64,000 bases of DNA from Paractinoplanes aksuensis (GTDB lineage Bacteria; Actinomycetota; Actinomycetes; Mycobacteriales; Micromonosporaceae), in NCBI RefSeq assembly GCF_024137025.1, contig NZ_JAMYJR010000015.1:34852-98851 (forward strand), written 5' to 3'. The notes beneath the pieces are model-generated. The model searched no databases. It was given only the letters and a program-made list of their open reading frames with translations, and was not told the DNA's origin. Of the stretch, positions 1 to 8,206 are shown in pieces; the first letter of the stretch is position 1; each line of letters starts with the position of its first letter. Both the position numbers and the translations under genes were made by a program.

Positions 1-393
1 TTTGTCGGGGTTGCCCGTCGCCTCGATGGTGAGGGTGTCCGGAGCGACGTCGATCACCCTCGCCCGGAACAGCTCGACCGTCTCGAGCACCTGGCTGCGC
101 TGCGCACGATCGGCGCGCACCTTGACCAGCAGGAGCTCGCGCTGAACCGACTGCTGCGGGTCCAGTTCGACGATCTTCAGGACGTTCACCAGCTTGTTGA
201 GCTGTTTGGTCACCTGCTCCAGGGGTGAGGAGTCGGCGTTGACCACGATCGTGATGCGGGAGACGTCCGGGTTCTCCGTCTCGCCCACCGCCAGCGAGTC
301 GATGTTGAAGCCGCGCCGGGAGAACAGTCCGCTGACCCGAGCGAGCACGCTCGGCTTGTTCTCGACCAGCACCGACAGCGTGTGCTTGTTCAT
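1..393 (-). CDS. ilvN: Acetolactate synthase small (regulatory) subunit, 3' end cut by window edge
   Basis: Regulatory subunit of acetohydroxyacid synthase, the first common enzyme of valine, leucine and isoleucine synthesis. The 131 visible residues begin [20 protein letters not shown], the standard ACT-domain opening of IlvN, and include the RRGFNIDSLAVG stretch around the effector-binding fold. About 40 C-terminal residues of a normal roughly 170-residue IlvN lie beyond the left edge. The ATG shares one base with the stop of ilvB (TGATG), so the subunits are translationally coupled and under the same attenuator. ilvC would be expected next, outside the window. Confidence 0.95.
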   Translation of the reverse strand, partial: MNKHTLSVLVENKPSVLARVSGLFSRRGFNIDSLAVGETENPDVSRITIVVNADSSPLEQVTKQLNKLVNVLKIVELDPQQSVQRELLLVKVRADRAQRSQVLETVELFRARVIDVAPDTLTIEATGNPDK

Positions 394-2222
394 CAGAGGT
401 CGTCCTCTTCGAATTCGGGACGCACGTCCCGGGCGAACATGATCTCGTCGTTGCTGGTGCCGGCCGCGACCATCGGCCACACCATGGCGTCCTTGCCGAC
501 CGTGAAGTCGATGACCACCGGGGCGTCGTTGATCTCCATGGCCTGCTTGATGATCTTGTCGACGTCGGCCTTGGACTCACACCGCAGGCCGACGCAGCCG
601 AGCGCCTCGGCCAGCTTCACGAAGTCGGGAATGCGGTGCTTGTGCGTGCCCAGCTCGGTGTTGGAGTAGCGGCCCTCGTAGAACAGGGTCTGCCACTGCC
701 GCACCATGCCCAGGTTGCCGTTGTTGATGACGGCGATCTTGACCGGGATGCCCTCCAGGGCGCAGGTCGCCAGCTCCTGGTTGGTCATCTGGAAGCAGCC
801 GTCGCCGTCGATCGCCCACACCGCGGTGTCGGGCCGGCCCACCTTGGCCCCCATCGCGGCCGGGACGGCGTAGCCCATCGTGCCCGCGCCGCCCGAGTTG
901 AGCCAGGTGCCCGGCTTCTCGTACTTGATGAACTGCGAGGCCCACATCTGGTGCTGACCGACACCGGCGCAGTAGATGGCGTCGGGCCCGACCAGCTCGC
1001 CGATCCGCTCGATCACGTACTGCGGGGCCAGGCTGCCGTCGGTCGGCTCCTCGTAGCCCAGCGGGTAACGCTCGCGCAGCTCGTTGAGCGTGGCCCACCA
1101 GGCCTCGTACTGCCCGGCGCCCTCGGCCGAGGCGGAGACGGCGGCGATCAGCTCGTCGATCACGTGCCGGGCGTCGCCGACGATCGGGACGTCGGCGTGC
1201 CGGTTCTTGCCGATCTCGGCCGGGTCGATGTCGGCGTGCACGACCTTGGCGTCGGGCGCGAACGAGGCGAGCTGACCGGTGACCCGGTCGTCGAAGCGCG
1301 CGCCCAGCGTGATCAGCAGGTCGGACTTCTGCAGCGCGTAGACCGCGGGGACGGTGCCGTGCATGCCGGGCATGCCCAGGTGCTGCGGGTGCGAGTCGGG
1401 GAACGCGCCCAGCGCCATCAGTGTCGTGACGACCGGGATGCCGGTGGTCTCGGCCAGCTTGCGCAGCCCGTCGGTGGCGCCGGCCTTGAGCACGCCGCCG
1501 CCCACGTAGAGCACCGGGCGCCGGGCCCCGGCGATCAGCCGGGCCGCCTCGCGGATCTGCTTGCCGTGCGGGTGCAGGGTCGGCCGGTAGCCGGGCAGGT
1601 CGAGCACGGGCGGCCACGAGAACGTGGTCTGCGCCTGCTGCACGTCCTTCGGGATGTCGACCAGGACCGGGCCCGGGCGGCCGGTGGCGGCCAGGTGGAA
1701 CGCCTCGGCCAGCACCCGGGGCAGTTCCTCGGGCGTCTGCACCAGGAAGTTGTGCTTGGTGATGGGGAGCGTGATGCCCTGGATGTCCGCCTCCTGGAAG
1801 GCGTCCGTGCCGATCGCCGGCCGCGAGACCTGGCCGGTGATGGCGACGATCGGCACCGAGTCCATGTAGGCGTCGGCGATCGCGGTGACCAGGTTGGTCG
1901 CACCCGGCCCGCTGGTCGCGATGCAGACGCCGACCTTGCCGGTGGCCTGCGCGTAGCCGGTGGCGGCGTGGCCCGCGCCCTGCTCGTGGCGGACCAGGAT
2001 GTGCCGCACCTTGGAGTCGAACAGCGGGTCGTACGCCGGCAGGATCGTGCCGCCGGGGATGCCGAACGCGACCTCGACCCCGAGCGCCTCGAGCGACCGC
2101 ACGAGCGCGCCGGCGCCCGTGGTGGGAACCGGGGCGACTACGGCCGGGGCGGGGTTGGCGGCCGCCGCGACAGTGGCCGGATTGGCTCGGTGGGCGAGGG
2201 TCTCAGGAGTGGGTCTCGTCAT
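393..2222 (-). CDS. ilvB: Acetolactate synthase large (catalytic) subunit
   Basis: ThDP-dependent condensation of two pyruvates, or pyruvate and 2-oxobutyrate, to acetohydroxy acids. The 609 residues are normal for IlvB. A Pro/Ala-rich N-terminus of about 30 residues precedes the PYR domain ([21 protein letters not shown]). The catalytic glutamate lies in [14 protein letters not shown]. The C-terminal PP domain has the ThDP/Mg motif starting GDGCFQM and ending in [12 protein letters not shown]. The ATG at 2222 lacks a strong Shine-Dalgarno. Upstream is a leader peptide and attenuator, so expression should respond to branched-chain aminoacyl-tRNA. A second, diverged ALS-like gene lies at 39251..40873. 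Confidence 0.97.
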   Translation of the reverse strand: MTRPTPETLAHRANPATVAAAANPAPAVVAPVPTTGAGALVRSLEALGVEVAFGIPGGTILPAYDPLFDSKVRHILVRHEQGAGHAATGYAQATGKVGVCIATSGPGATNLVTAIADAYMDSVPIVAITGQVSRPAIGTDAFQEADIQGITLPITKHNFLVQTPEELPRVLAEAFHLAATGRPGPVLVDIPKDVQQAQTTFSWPPVLDLPGYRPTLHPHGKQIREAARLIAGARRPVLYVGGGVLKAGATDGLRKLAETTGIPVVTTLMALGAFPDSHPQHLGMPGMHGTVPAVYALQKSDLLITLGARFDDRVTGQLASFAPDAKVVHADIDPAEIGKNRHADVPIVGDARHVIDELIAAVSASAEGAGQYEAWWATLNELRERYPLGYEEPTDGSLAPQYVIERIGELVGPDAIYCAGVGQHQMWASQFIKYEKPGTWLNSGGAGTMGYAVPAAMGAKVGRPDTAVWAIDGDGCFQMTNQELATCALEGIPVKIAVINNGNLGMVRQWQTLFYEGRYSNTELGTHKHRIPDFVKLAEALGCVGLRCESKADVDKIIKQAMEINDAPVVIDFTVGKDAMVWPMVAAGTSNDEIMFARDVRPEFEEDDL

Positions 2223-2268
2223 GGCACTTCATACCTTTACGGGTTGGGCGGACCGGTACTTGAGCAAC

Positions 2269-2300
2269 AAAAAAGGCCCTCGTGCCAACAGCACGGGACC
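2269..2300 (-). terminator. Attenuator terminator upstream of ilvB
   Basis: Read on the minus strand, GGTCC-CGTGC pairs with GCACG-A-GGGCC (one bulged A, one G-U pair) across a TGTTG loop and runs directly into six T residues. This is the only hairpin in the window with a classical U-tract. It lies 47 bases before the ilvB start, so it should terminate leader transcripts. Confidence 0.85.
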
Positions 2301-2302
2301 TA

Positions 2303-2351
2303 GCGCACTCTGTCCCTCAAAACCATCACCAGTTCTGAGGAAGGAGTGCGC
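2303..2351 (-). promoter_or_regulatory. ilvB attenuator pre-emptor and antiterminator region
   Basis: On the minus strand GCGCACTC, right after the leader stop, pairs perfectly with GAGTGCGC 33 bases later; inside, CCTCA pairs with TGAGG. The internal-loop bases GGGAC can instead pair with GTCCC, the 5' arm of the terminator, giving an antiterminator. A ribosome stalled at the leader Val-Leu codons would cover the first arm and free GGGAC, which is the classical attenuation geometry. The pairing is seen in sequence; the switching is inferred. Confidence 0.75.
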
Positions 2352-2381
2352 TCACATAAGTACTCGGGACGCGAAGCACAT
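2352..2381 (-). CDS. ilvB leader peptide, 9 aa
   Basis: A short ORF encoding MCFASRVLM, with the stop codon just before the first arm of the pre-emptor stem. Adjacent GTA (Val) and CTT (Leu) codons, A/T-ending and unusual for this genome, are the likely control codons. The ATG sits at the predicted transcription start, so the leader may be translated without a leader sequence; a GGTGAG nine bases upstream could alternatively act as RBS. A 24-residue overlapping ORF starting at 2400 is less likely because its ATG would precede the predicted start of transcription. Confidence 0.65.
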   Translation of the reverse strand: MCFASRVLM

Positions 2382-2388
2382 GCTGCTC

Positions 2389-2417
2389 ACCTTGCCCCAT
2401 CTCAAACCGCGAGTCAA
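2389..2417 (-). promoter_or_regulatory. Predicted ilvB promoter
   Basis: Minus-strand TTGACT (2412..2417), a 17-base spacer, then CAAGGT (2389..2394), a modest -10. Transcription would begin at about 2382, immediately before the leader peptide ATG. It lies just beyond the stop of the upstream GGDEF-EAL gene. Confidence 0.5.
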
Positions 2418-2434
2418 CTGATCCCACATTTTGA

Positions 2435-4765
2435 TCACTGGGGTCCCTCGCCGGTGGGAGCGACGAAGCCCGGATCGCTCGGTAGCAGGGCCCTGAGCTG
2501 GCGCATACCGGGCCCGAGCATGACCACCTGGCTGCGCGGGGCGGCGTCGGCCGGCGGGGCCGAACGCGGCGCCGGCAGCGGCCGCGCCGGGCTCTGCCGC
2601 AGGGTCTGCAACTGGGCCTCGAGGTGCTCGGCGGGCACGCCCCAGCCGAACAGGGAACCCTGACCGAGCCGGCAGCCGGCCTCCTCGACGACGGCCCGCT
2701 GGGCCGGGGTGCCGATCCCCTCGGCCAGCACCTCGAGGCCCAGCCGGTGGCCCATGTTGACCACCACGTCGACCAGGGGCGCGGCCATGCCCGTACGGGA
2801 CTCGGGCTCGGCCACCAGGGCGTGGTCGATCTTCAAGATGTCGACCGGGAGCGTACGCAGCTGCCCCAGCGACGAATAGCCGGCGCCGAAGTCGTCGAGG
2901 GCGATCCGGACGCCGGTGCCCCGCAGCTCGGTCAGCCGGCTGATCAGCTCTTCCATGTCGGTGGCGACCGCGTGCTCGGTCACCTCGAGCACCAGCCGCT
3001 GCGGCGGCACACCGTGCCGTTCGAGCACGTCGGCCACCTGCCCCGCGTAGTCGGCGGCGTGCAGCTCCTTGGGCGAGAGGTTGACCGAGACCCAGACGTC
3101 GTGGCCGCGCGCCAGCCACTCGGCGAGCTGGATGCAGGCCTGTTCGAGGACCCAGGCGCCGATCCGGTTGATCAGCCCCGACTCCTCGGCGACCGGGATG
3201 AACTCGTCGGGCCGCACCGCCCCGAGCGTGGGGTGGGTCCAGCGCAGCAGCGCCTCGGCCCCGACCGGGCGCACCGAGGGCAGCGCCACCACGGGCTGGA
3301 AGACCAGGCGCAGCTGCTCGCGGTCGATCGCGTGCCGCAGCTCGGCCTCGAGCGTGCCCCGGCGGCGCAGCAGCTCGTCGTACCGCTGCTGGTAGCGCTC
3401 GACCCGGTTCTTGCCGCGCAGTTTGGCGTAGCGCAGGGCCAGGTCGGCGTCGCGGATGATGTCGCCGGTGTCGGCCGGGTCGGGACCCGTGTTGGCCACG
3501 CCCAGGCTGGCCGACAGGAAGACCGAGTTGCCGTCGACCTCGTACGGCTCGCCCAGCACGGCCAGCAGCCGGTGCGCGGTGAGCATGGCCTCGTCGGCGG
3601 TGCCCCGCATGAGGATCGCGAACTCGTCGCCGCCCAGCCGGGCCGCCACGTCACCGTCGAGCAGGTTGCGCCGCAGCCGCTGGCCCACCTCTTTGAGCAC
3701 CGCGTCGCCGACGTCGTGGCCGCGCATGTCGTTGACCGTCTTGAACCCGTCGAGGTCGATGCCGACCAGCACCCGCGACTGCTCGTTCTCGCGCAGCGCC
3801 CGCTGCAGGCCGCGGCGGTTGGCCAGGCCGGTCAGCGGGTCGGTGTGGGCCAGCTCGCGGAAGTGCGCCTCGCGCGACCGCAGCTCGAGCGTGTAGCGGC
3901 GGACGTCGCGCAGGGCCAGATATTGCCGGCCGACCAGCGCGAAGCCCTCGACCGAGGCGCCCAGGAAGCCGTACAGGTCGAAGGAGCCGCCGCGGGCCAG
4001 GTGGTAGCCGAGCGCGCCGACCATGGCCACCATCGGGACGATGGCGTACGCGGTGCTGCGGTCGGTGACGTCGCCCACCACCGTGACCGGCCGGTCGGCC
4101 ACCTTCACCGCCCGCGCCACCACGAACAGGCCGGCCGGCAGCAGCAGGGCCCCGGTCAGCACGGCAGCGTGGTTGTCCTGGCAGATGCCGCCGGCCAGGG
4201 CGACGGCGGCGATCGCGACCAAGGTCACCCCGCCCGCCACCCGTACGGTGGTCAGGCGCGGCCGGTGCGCGTGCAGGGCCAGCACGATGGTGAGGCCGAG
4301 CGAGATCACGGCCAGGCCGGTCGGGATCAGCACCGACGGGCACTTCACCGGCGTCGCCTCGCCCAGGATCCGGGTCGGCCGGGCGATCAGCACCCAGCCC
4401 ACGAACCAGATCGCGGCCGCGATGACCAGGCCGTCGAGCAGGTGCCGGAGGGCCGCGCCGGGGCTCTCGGCCGCGCCCGGCAGCATGGCCGTGCCGATCA
4501 GCAGGATGAGCACGCCGATGGCGGTGCCGGCCGCGACCGCCGTGCCGAGCGTCGTCCGCGGCGGCTCGGCGGTGGTGATCAGCACACTGAGCATGCCGGC
4601 CAGGGCGGCCCCGGTGGCGATCGCACCGCCGGCCGCGAGCACGAGATGGGCCCGGCGGGCGGCGCCGGTGTGACGGCGGCCGGAATTTCCCAGCAGAGCG
4701 ACCGCCGGGACCGCGACCAGAAGGCTCGCGAGCCCGGCCAGCTCCATGCCGGACGGTGATTGCAC
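2435..4765 (-). CDS. Membrane GGDEF-EAL protein (cyclic di-GMP turnover)
   Basis: 776 residues. About 285 N-terminal residues form a bundle of roughly eight hydrophobic segments, then GGDEF (about 300-465, RLGGDEFAIL near 378) and EAL (about 480-735, EALLRW near 503). EAL catalytic features are present: VNLSPKEL, EVTEHA, ALDDFGAGYSSL, VDILKID and LAEG. No RxxD inhibitory site stands five residues before GGDEF, so product inhibition is unlikely if the cyclase is active. Possible roles are cyclase, phosphodiesterase or both; the membrane part is the presumed sensor. Divergent from ilvD and probably transcribed alone. Confidence 0.9.
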   Translation of the reverse strand: MQSPSGMELAGLASLLVAVPAVALLGNSGRRHTGAARRAHLVLAAGGAIATGAALAGMLSVLITTAEPPRTTLGTAVAAGTAIGVLILLIGTAMLPGAAESPGAALRHLLDGLVIAAAIWFVGWVLIARPTRILGEATPVKCPSVLIPTGLAVISLGLTIVLALHAHRPRLTTVRVAGGVTLVAIAAVALAGGICQDNHAAVLTGALLLPAGLFVVARAVKVADRPVTVVGDVTDRSTAYAIVPMVAMVGALGYHLARGGSFDLYGFLGASVEGFALVGRQYLALRDVRRYTLELRSREAHFRELAHTDPLTGLANRRGLQRALRENEQSRVLVGIDLDGFKTVNDMRGHDVGDAVLKEVGQRLRRNLLDGDVAARLGGDEFAILMRGTADEAMLTAHRLLAVLGEPYEVDGNSVFLSASLGVANTGPDPADTGDIIRDADLALRYAKLRGKNRVERYQQRYDELLRRRGTLEAELRHAIDREQLRLVFQPVVALPSVRPVGAEALLRWTHPTLGAVRPDEFIPVAEESGLINRIGAWVLEQACIQLAEWLARGHDVWVSVNLSPKELHAADYAGQVADVLERHGVPPQRLVLEVTEHAVATDMEELISRLTELRGTGVRIALDDFGAGYSSLGQLRTLPVDILKIDHALVAEPESRTGMAAPLVDVVVNMGHRLGLEVLAEGIGTPAQRAVVEEAGCRLGQGSLFGWGVPAEHLEAQLQTLRQSPARPLPAPRSAPPADAAPRSQVVMLGPGMRQLRALLPSDPGFVAPTGEGPQ

Positions 4766-4914
4766 GGGAACACTCTGCCTGATGGCGATCTATTTAACGA
4801 CCCCCCAATCCAACCACCCCGGCCGCCACCCCTGAACCCGACTGAAGACTGAGCCCATCCCGCCTTTCGGACGCAATTGGCGGACCGCACCTACAGCGGT
4901 GGCACACTGAGGGG
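4766..4914. other. Divergent promoter region, GGDEF-EAL gene / ilvD
   Basis: 149 bases between divergent starts. No leader peptide or terminator like that of ilvB is seen before ilvD. The bases before the ilvD ATG (GAGGGG directly abutting it) are too close for a good RBS; CACACT about eight bases upstream could be a weak -10 giving a near-leaderless transcript. Confidence 0.35.
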
Positions 4915-6762
4915 ATGCCTGACCTGCGTTCCCGGACCTCGACCCACGGTCGGACCATGGCCGGCGCGCGTGCCCTCTGGCGCGCCACCGGGATGACCGA
5001 CGACGACTTCGGCAAGCCCATCGTGGCGATTGCCAACAGCTACACCCAGTTCGTACCGGGTCATGTGCACCTCAAGGACATGGGCGGTCTCGTCGCCGAG
5101 TCGATCGCCGAGGCCGGCGGCGTCGGGCGCGAGTTCAACACGATCGCGGTCGACGACGGCATCGCCATGGGCCACGGCGGCATGCTCTATTCGCTGCCCA
5201 GCCGTGAGCTGATCGCCGACGCGGTCGAGTACATGGTGAACGCGCACTGCGCCGACGCCCTGGTCTGCATCTCGAACTGCGACAAGATCACCCCCGGCAT
5301 GCTGATCGCCGCGCTGCGGCTCAACATCCCCACGGTCTTCGTCAGCGGCGGCCCGATGGAGGCCGGCAAGACGGTCGCCATCGAGGGCATCGTGCACGAG
5401 AAGCTCGACCTGGTCGACGCGATGAGCGCCAGCGCCAACGAGAACGTGACCGACGCCCAGCTCGACACCATCGAGCGCTCGGCCTGCCCGACCTGCGGCT
5501 CCTGCTCCGGCATGTTCACCGCCAACTCGATGAACTGCCTGACCGAGGCGATCGGCCTGGCCCTGCCGGGCAACGGCTCGACGCTGGCCACGCACGCCTC
5601 CCGCAAGGCCCTGTTCGAGAAGGCCGGCGCGCTGATCGTCGACATCGCCAAGCAGTACTACGAGAACGACGACGAGTCGGTGCTGCCGCGCAGCATCGCC
5701 GGCCGGGACGCGTTCGAGAACGCGGTCGCGCTCGACGTGGCCATGGGCGGCTCCACCAACACGGTGCTGCACCTGCTGGCCGCGGCCCGCGAGGCCGAGC
5801 TCGACTTCAGCGTGGCCGACATCGACGCCATCTCGCGCCGGGTGCCGTGCCTGTCGAAGGTCGCCCCGAACAGCCCGAAGTACCACATGGAGGACGTGCA
5901 CCGGGCCGGTGGCATCCCGGCCCTGCTGGGCGAACTCCACCGGGGTGGCTCGCTCAAGACGAACGTCCGGTCCGTGCACTCCCCCGATCTCGAGTCGTGG
6001 CTGGCCGAGTGGGACGTCCGCGGCGGTTCGCCGTCCGAGGCCGCGCTCGAGCTGTTCCACGCCGCCCCCGGTGGTGTGCGCACCACGCAGCCGTTCTCGA
6101 CCGAGAACCGCTGGGCGACGCTCGACACCGACGGCGAGAAGGGCTGTATCCGCTCGGTCGACCACGCGTACACGGTCGACGGCGGCCTGGCCATCCTGTT
6201 CGGCAACCTCGCGCCCGACGGCTGCGTGGTCAAGACGGCCGGCGTCGACGAGTCGATCTGGAAGTTCACCGGCTCGGCCCGGGTCTTCGAGTCGCAGGAC
6301 GCGGCGGTCGACGGCATCCTCGGCAAAGAGGTCGTCGAGGGCGACGTCGTGGTCATCCGCTACGAGGGGCCCAAGGGCGGCCCCGGCATGCAGGAGATGC
6401 TGTACCCGACGAGCTTCCTCAAGGGCCGCGGGCTCGGCAAGGCGTGCGCGCTGATCACCGACGGGCGCTTCTCGGGCGGCACCAGCGGGCTCTCCATCGG
6501 CCACGTCTCGCCCGAGGCGGCCGCCGGTGGCCTGATCGCGCTGGTCCAGACCGGTGACGAGATCATCATCGACATCCCCGGCCGCAGCATCACGCTGCAC
6601 GTCAGCGATGAGGAACTGGCCCAGCGCCGGCACGAGGAGGAGCGGCGGGCCAAGCCGTTCACCCCGGTCGACCGGCAGCGGCCGGTCTCGGCGGCCCTGC
6701 GGGCGTACGCGTCGATGGCCACCAGCGCGAGCGACGGCGCCTACCGGCGGGTCCCCGAATAG
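4915..6762 (+). CDS. ilvD: Dihydroxy-acid dehydratase
   Basis: Converts 2,3-dihydroxyisovalerate and 2,3-dihydroxy-3-methylvalerate to the 2-keto acids, the third step of branched-chain amino acid synthesis. 615 residues, full length. The Fe-S cysteines are visible in [13 protein letters not shown] (about 116-128) and [11 protein letters not shown] (about 191-201), followed by the [17 protein letters not shown] region. It is separated from ilvBN by the GGDEF-EAL gene and lies on the opposite strand, so it is not co-transcribed with them. Confidence 0.97.
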   Translation: MPDLRSRTSTHGRTMAGARALWRATGMTDDDFGKPIVAIANSYTQFVPGHVHLKDMGGLVAESIAEAGGVGREFNTIAVDDGIAMGHGGMLYSLPSRELIADAVEYMVNAHCADALVCISNCDKITPGMLIAALRLNIPTVFVSGGPMEAGKTVAIEGIVHEKLDLVDAMSASANENVTDAQLDTIERSACPTCGSCSGMFTANSMNCLTEAIGLALPGNGSTLATHASRKALFEKAGALIVDIAKQYYENDDESVLPRSIAGRDAFENAVALDVAMGGSTNTVLHLLAAAREAELDFSVADIDAISRRVPCLSKVAPNSPKYHMEDVHRAGGIPALLGELHRGGSLKTNVRSVHSPDLESWLAEWDVRGGSPSEAALELFHAAPGGVRTTQPFSTENRWATLDTDGEKGCIRSVDHAYTVDGGLAILFGNLAPDGCVVKTAGVDESIWKFTGSARVFESQDAAVDGILGKEVVEGDVVVIRYEGPKGGPGMQEMLYPTSFLKGRGLGKACALITDGRFSGGTSGLSIGHVSPEAAAGGLIALVQTGDEIIIDIPGRSITLHVSDEELAQRRHEEERRAKPFTPVDRQRPVSAALRAYASMATSASDGAYRRVPE

Positions 6763-6821
6763 GCCTACTGGATCGAGGGCCGGTCGATGGGCAGCCGCCG
6801 TGAAACCCCTGCTTGATCGTT

Positions 6822-6841
6822 CCCGGAGGGCAACTTCCGGG
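6822..6841 (+). terminator. Weak hairpin after ilvD
   Basis: CCCGGA pairs with TCCGGG around an eight-base loop, 60 bases after the ilvD stop and before the next gene. No U-tract; a terminator role is only suggested by position. Confidence 0.35.
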
Positions 6842-6863
6842 CGGGAGCGTCGTTGGTCGATAG

Positions 6864-7673
6864 GTGAACGCCTCGAACCCTGACGATGATCCGGCCGGCC
6901 CCGGCGAAGCGATCGTCCGCGGTCGCATCGACGGTCCGGGCGGGCTGCCCCTGCCCGGCGCCACCCTGACGATCACCGACTTCGGCGGGCAGCAACTGGC
7001 CCGGGCGGTGACCGGCGAGGACGGCAGCTACCGGATGGTGCTGCACGCCGGCGGCTCGTTCCTGCTGATCTGCGCGGCCGAGCGCCACCAGCCGGCGGCC
7101 GCGATCATCAACGTGGCCGCCGGTGAGATCAGACGGGTGCTGTCGCTGGCCGGCGCGGGCCAGATCACCGGCCGGGTCACCGACCGCGGGGGCCGCGGCC
7201 TTCCCGGCGCGACGCTGACCCTGACCGACCAGCGCGGCGAGGTGGTCGCGACGACGACCGCCGGGCCCGACGGCCGCTACCAGCTGCCGGGGCTCGACGG
7301 CCCGGAGTACACGCTGACGGCCACGGCCGACCACGCCCGCCCGGCCTCGCGCACGGTCTCCCCCAACGATTCCGGCCCGGTCGACCTGGCCCTGGCCGTG
7401 GGCGGCACGGTGACCGGCAGCGTGCGGGCGGCCGGCTCGGGCCACCCGATCCCCCAGGCGTCGGTGGTCGCGGTCGACCGCACGGGCCGGGTCGCGGGCG
7501 CGGCCACGACCGACTCCGAGGGACGGTACGAGCTGCGCGACCTGCCGCCGGGCGTTTACACGGTCGCGGCCAGCGGCCATGCCCCGGTCGCGACCCGGGT
7601 CGAACTGATCGGCGACCACGCCGACCACGACATCACGCTGGGCACCCCGGCCGCGGCTTCCGCCCTACTCTGA
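6864..7673 (+). CDS. Carboxypeptidase-regulatory-like (beta-sandwich) repeat protein
   Basis: 269 residues from a GTG start. Three tandem copies of the CarboxypepD_reg/SdrD-B-like fold of about 80 residues each are visible through repeated signatures: VRGRIDGPGGLPLPGATLTI, ITGRVTDRGGRGLPGATLTL and VTGSVRAAGSGHPIPQASVV, each followed by a DGRYxLxxL turn. There is no signal peptide, transmembrane helix or lipobox, so the protein appears cytoplasmic, unusual for this extracellular-type fold. The same repeats occur as C-terminal extensions of some actinobacterial transporters, so this may be a free-standing version. Only four bases separate it from the VOC gene, so they are likely co-expressed. 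Function unknown. Confidence 0.75.
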   Translation: MNASNPDDDPAGPGEAIVRGRIDGPGGLPLPGATLTITDFGGQQLARAVTGEDGSYRMVLHAGGSFLLICAAERHQPAAAIINVAAGEIRRVLSLAGAGQITGRVTDRGGRGLPGATLTLTDQRGEVVATTTAGPDGRYQLPGLDGPEYTLTATADHARPASRTVSPNDSGPVDLALAVGGTVTGSVRAAGSGHPIPQASVVAVDRTGRVAGAATTDSEGRYELRDLPPGVYTVAASGHAPVATRVELIGDHADHDITLGTPAAASALL

Positions 7674-7677
7674 CGGC

Positions 7678-8043
7678 ATGAGTGACGAGATCACGTTCAA
7701 GCGGGCGGTGCCGATCATCCCGGTGCGAGACCTGGACGCGGCGCTCGCCCGCTACCGGCGGCTCGGGTTCACGGCCGAGGCCTGGGACGGCCCGCAGCGG
7801 TACGGCTTCGTGGACCGCGGCGACGTGTCGCTGCACCTCACCGAGTGGGACGAACACGACCCGGCCCGCACGGCGGCCAGCGTTTATCTGTACGTCTCCG
7901 ACGCCGACGGCCTGCACGCCGAGTGGACCGAGGCCGTGGGCCCCCTCGATCCACCGCGCGACACTCCGTGGGGCTTGCGGGAATTCGCCTACGTCGACCC
8001 GGACGGCACTCTGCACCGCGTGGGATCGCCGCTCAAATCTTGA
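7678..8043 (+). CDS. VOC / bleomycin-resistance-like protein
   Basis: 121 residues in a single vicinal-oxygen-chelate module: PIIPVRDLDAALARYRRLGF at the start, YGFVDRGDVSLHL in the middle and EFAYVDPDGTLHRVGSP at the end, the pattern of bleomycin-binding proteins that sequester the drug as dimers. The metal-binding residues of true glyoxalase I are not convincingly present, so binding rather than catalysis is favoured. No drug-biosynthesis genes lie nearby, so the ligand cannot be named. Confidence 0.8.
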   Translation: MSDEITFKRAVPIIPVRDLDAALARYRRLGFTAEAWDGPQRYGFVDRGDVSLHLTEWDEHDPARTAASVYLYVSDADGLHAEWTEAVGPLDPPRDTPWGLREFAYVDPDGTLHRVGSPLKS

Positions 8044-8163
8044 GGCCGCCACCCCATCCCGAGCCCCCTCCCACCCGGGGTCTGACCGTACGTCGTTTTC
8101 GTCCGGGACCGATTTCGTCATCCACAGGGGCCAACGGGGCGAAACGGAGTCGTCCACAACGGA

Positions 8164-8195
8164 AAGCGCGGCCCGTCATCACACGGGCCGCGCTT
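8164..8195 (-). terminator. Terminator of the beta-mannoside operon
   Basis: A perfect 13-bp stem, AAGCGCGGCCCGT and its complement, with a six-base loop, starts 12 bases past the GH2 stop codon. No U-tract, as usual for GC-rich actinobacteria. It may also stop readthrough from the VOC gene on the other strand. Confidence 0.8.
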
Positions 8196-8206
8196 CAGGG
8201 CCGATG

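Noticed and set aside
2326..2400. 24-residue alternative ilvB leader starting at the ATG at 2400
   Set aside because: Its ATG lies upstream of the best predicted transcription start and it reads through the pre-emptor stem, whereas the nine-residue ORF ends just before it.
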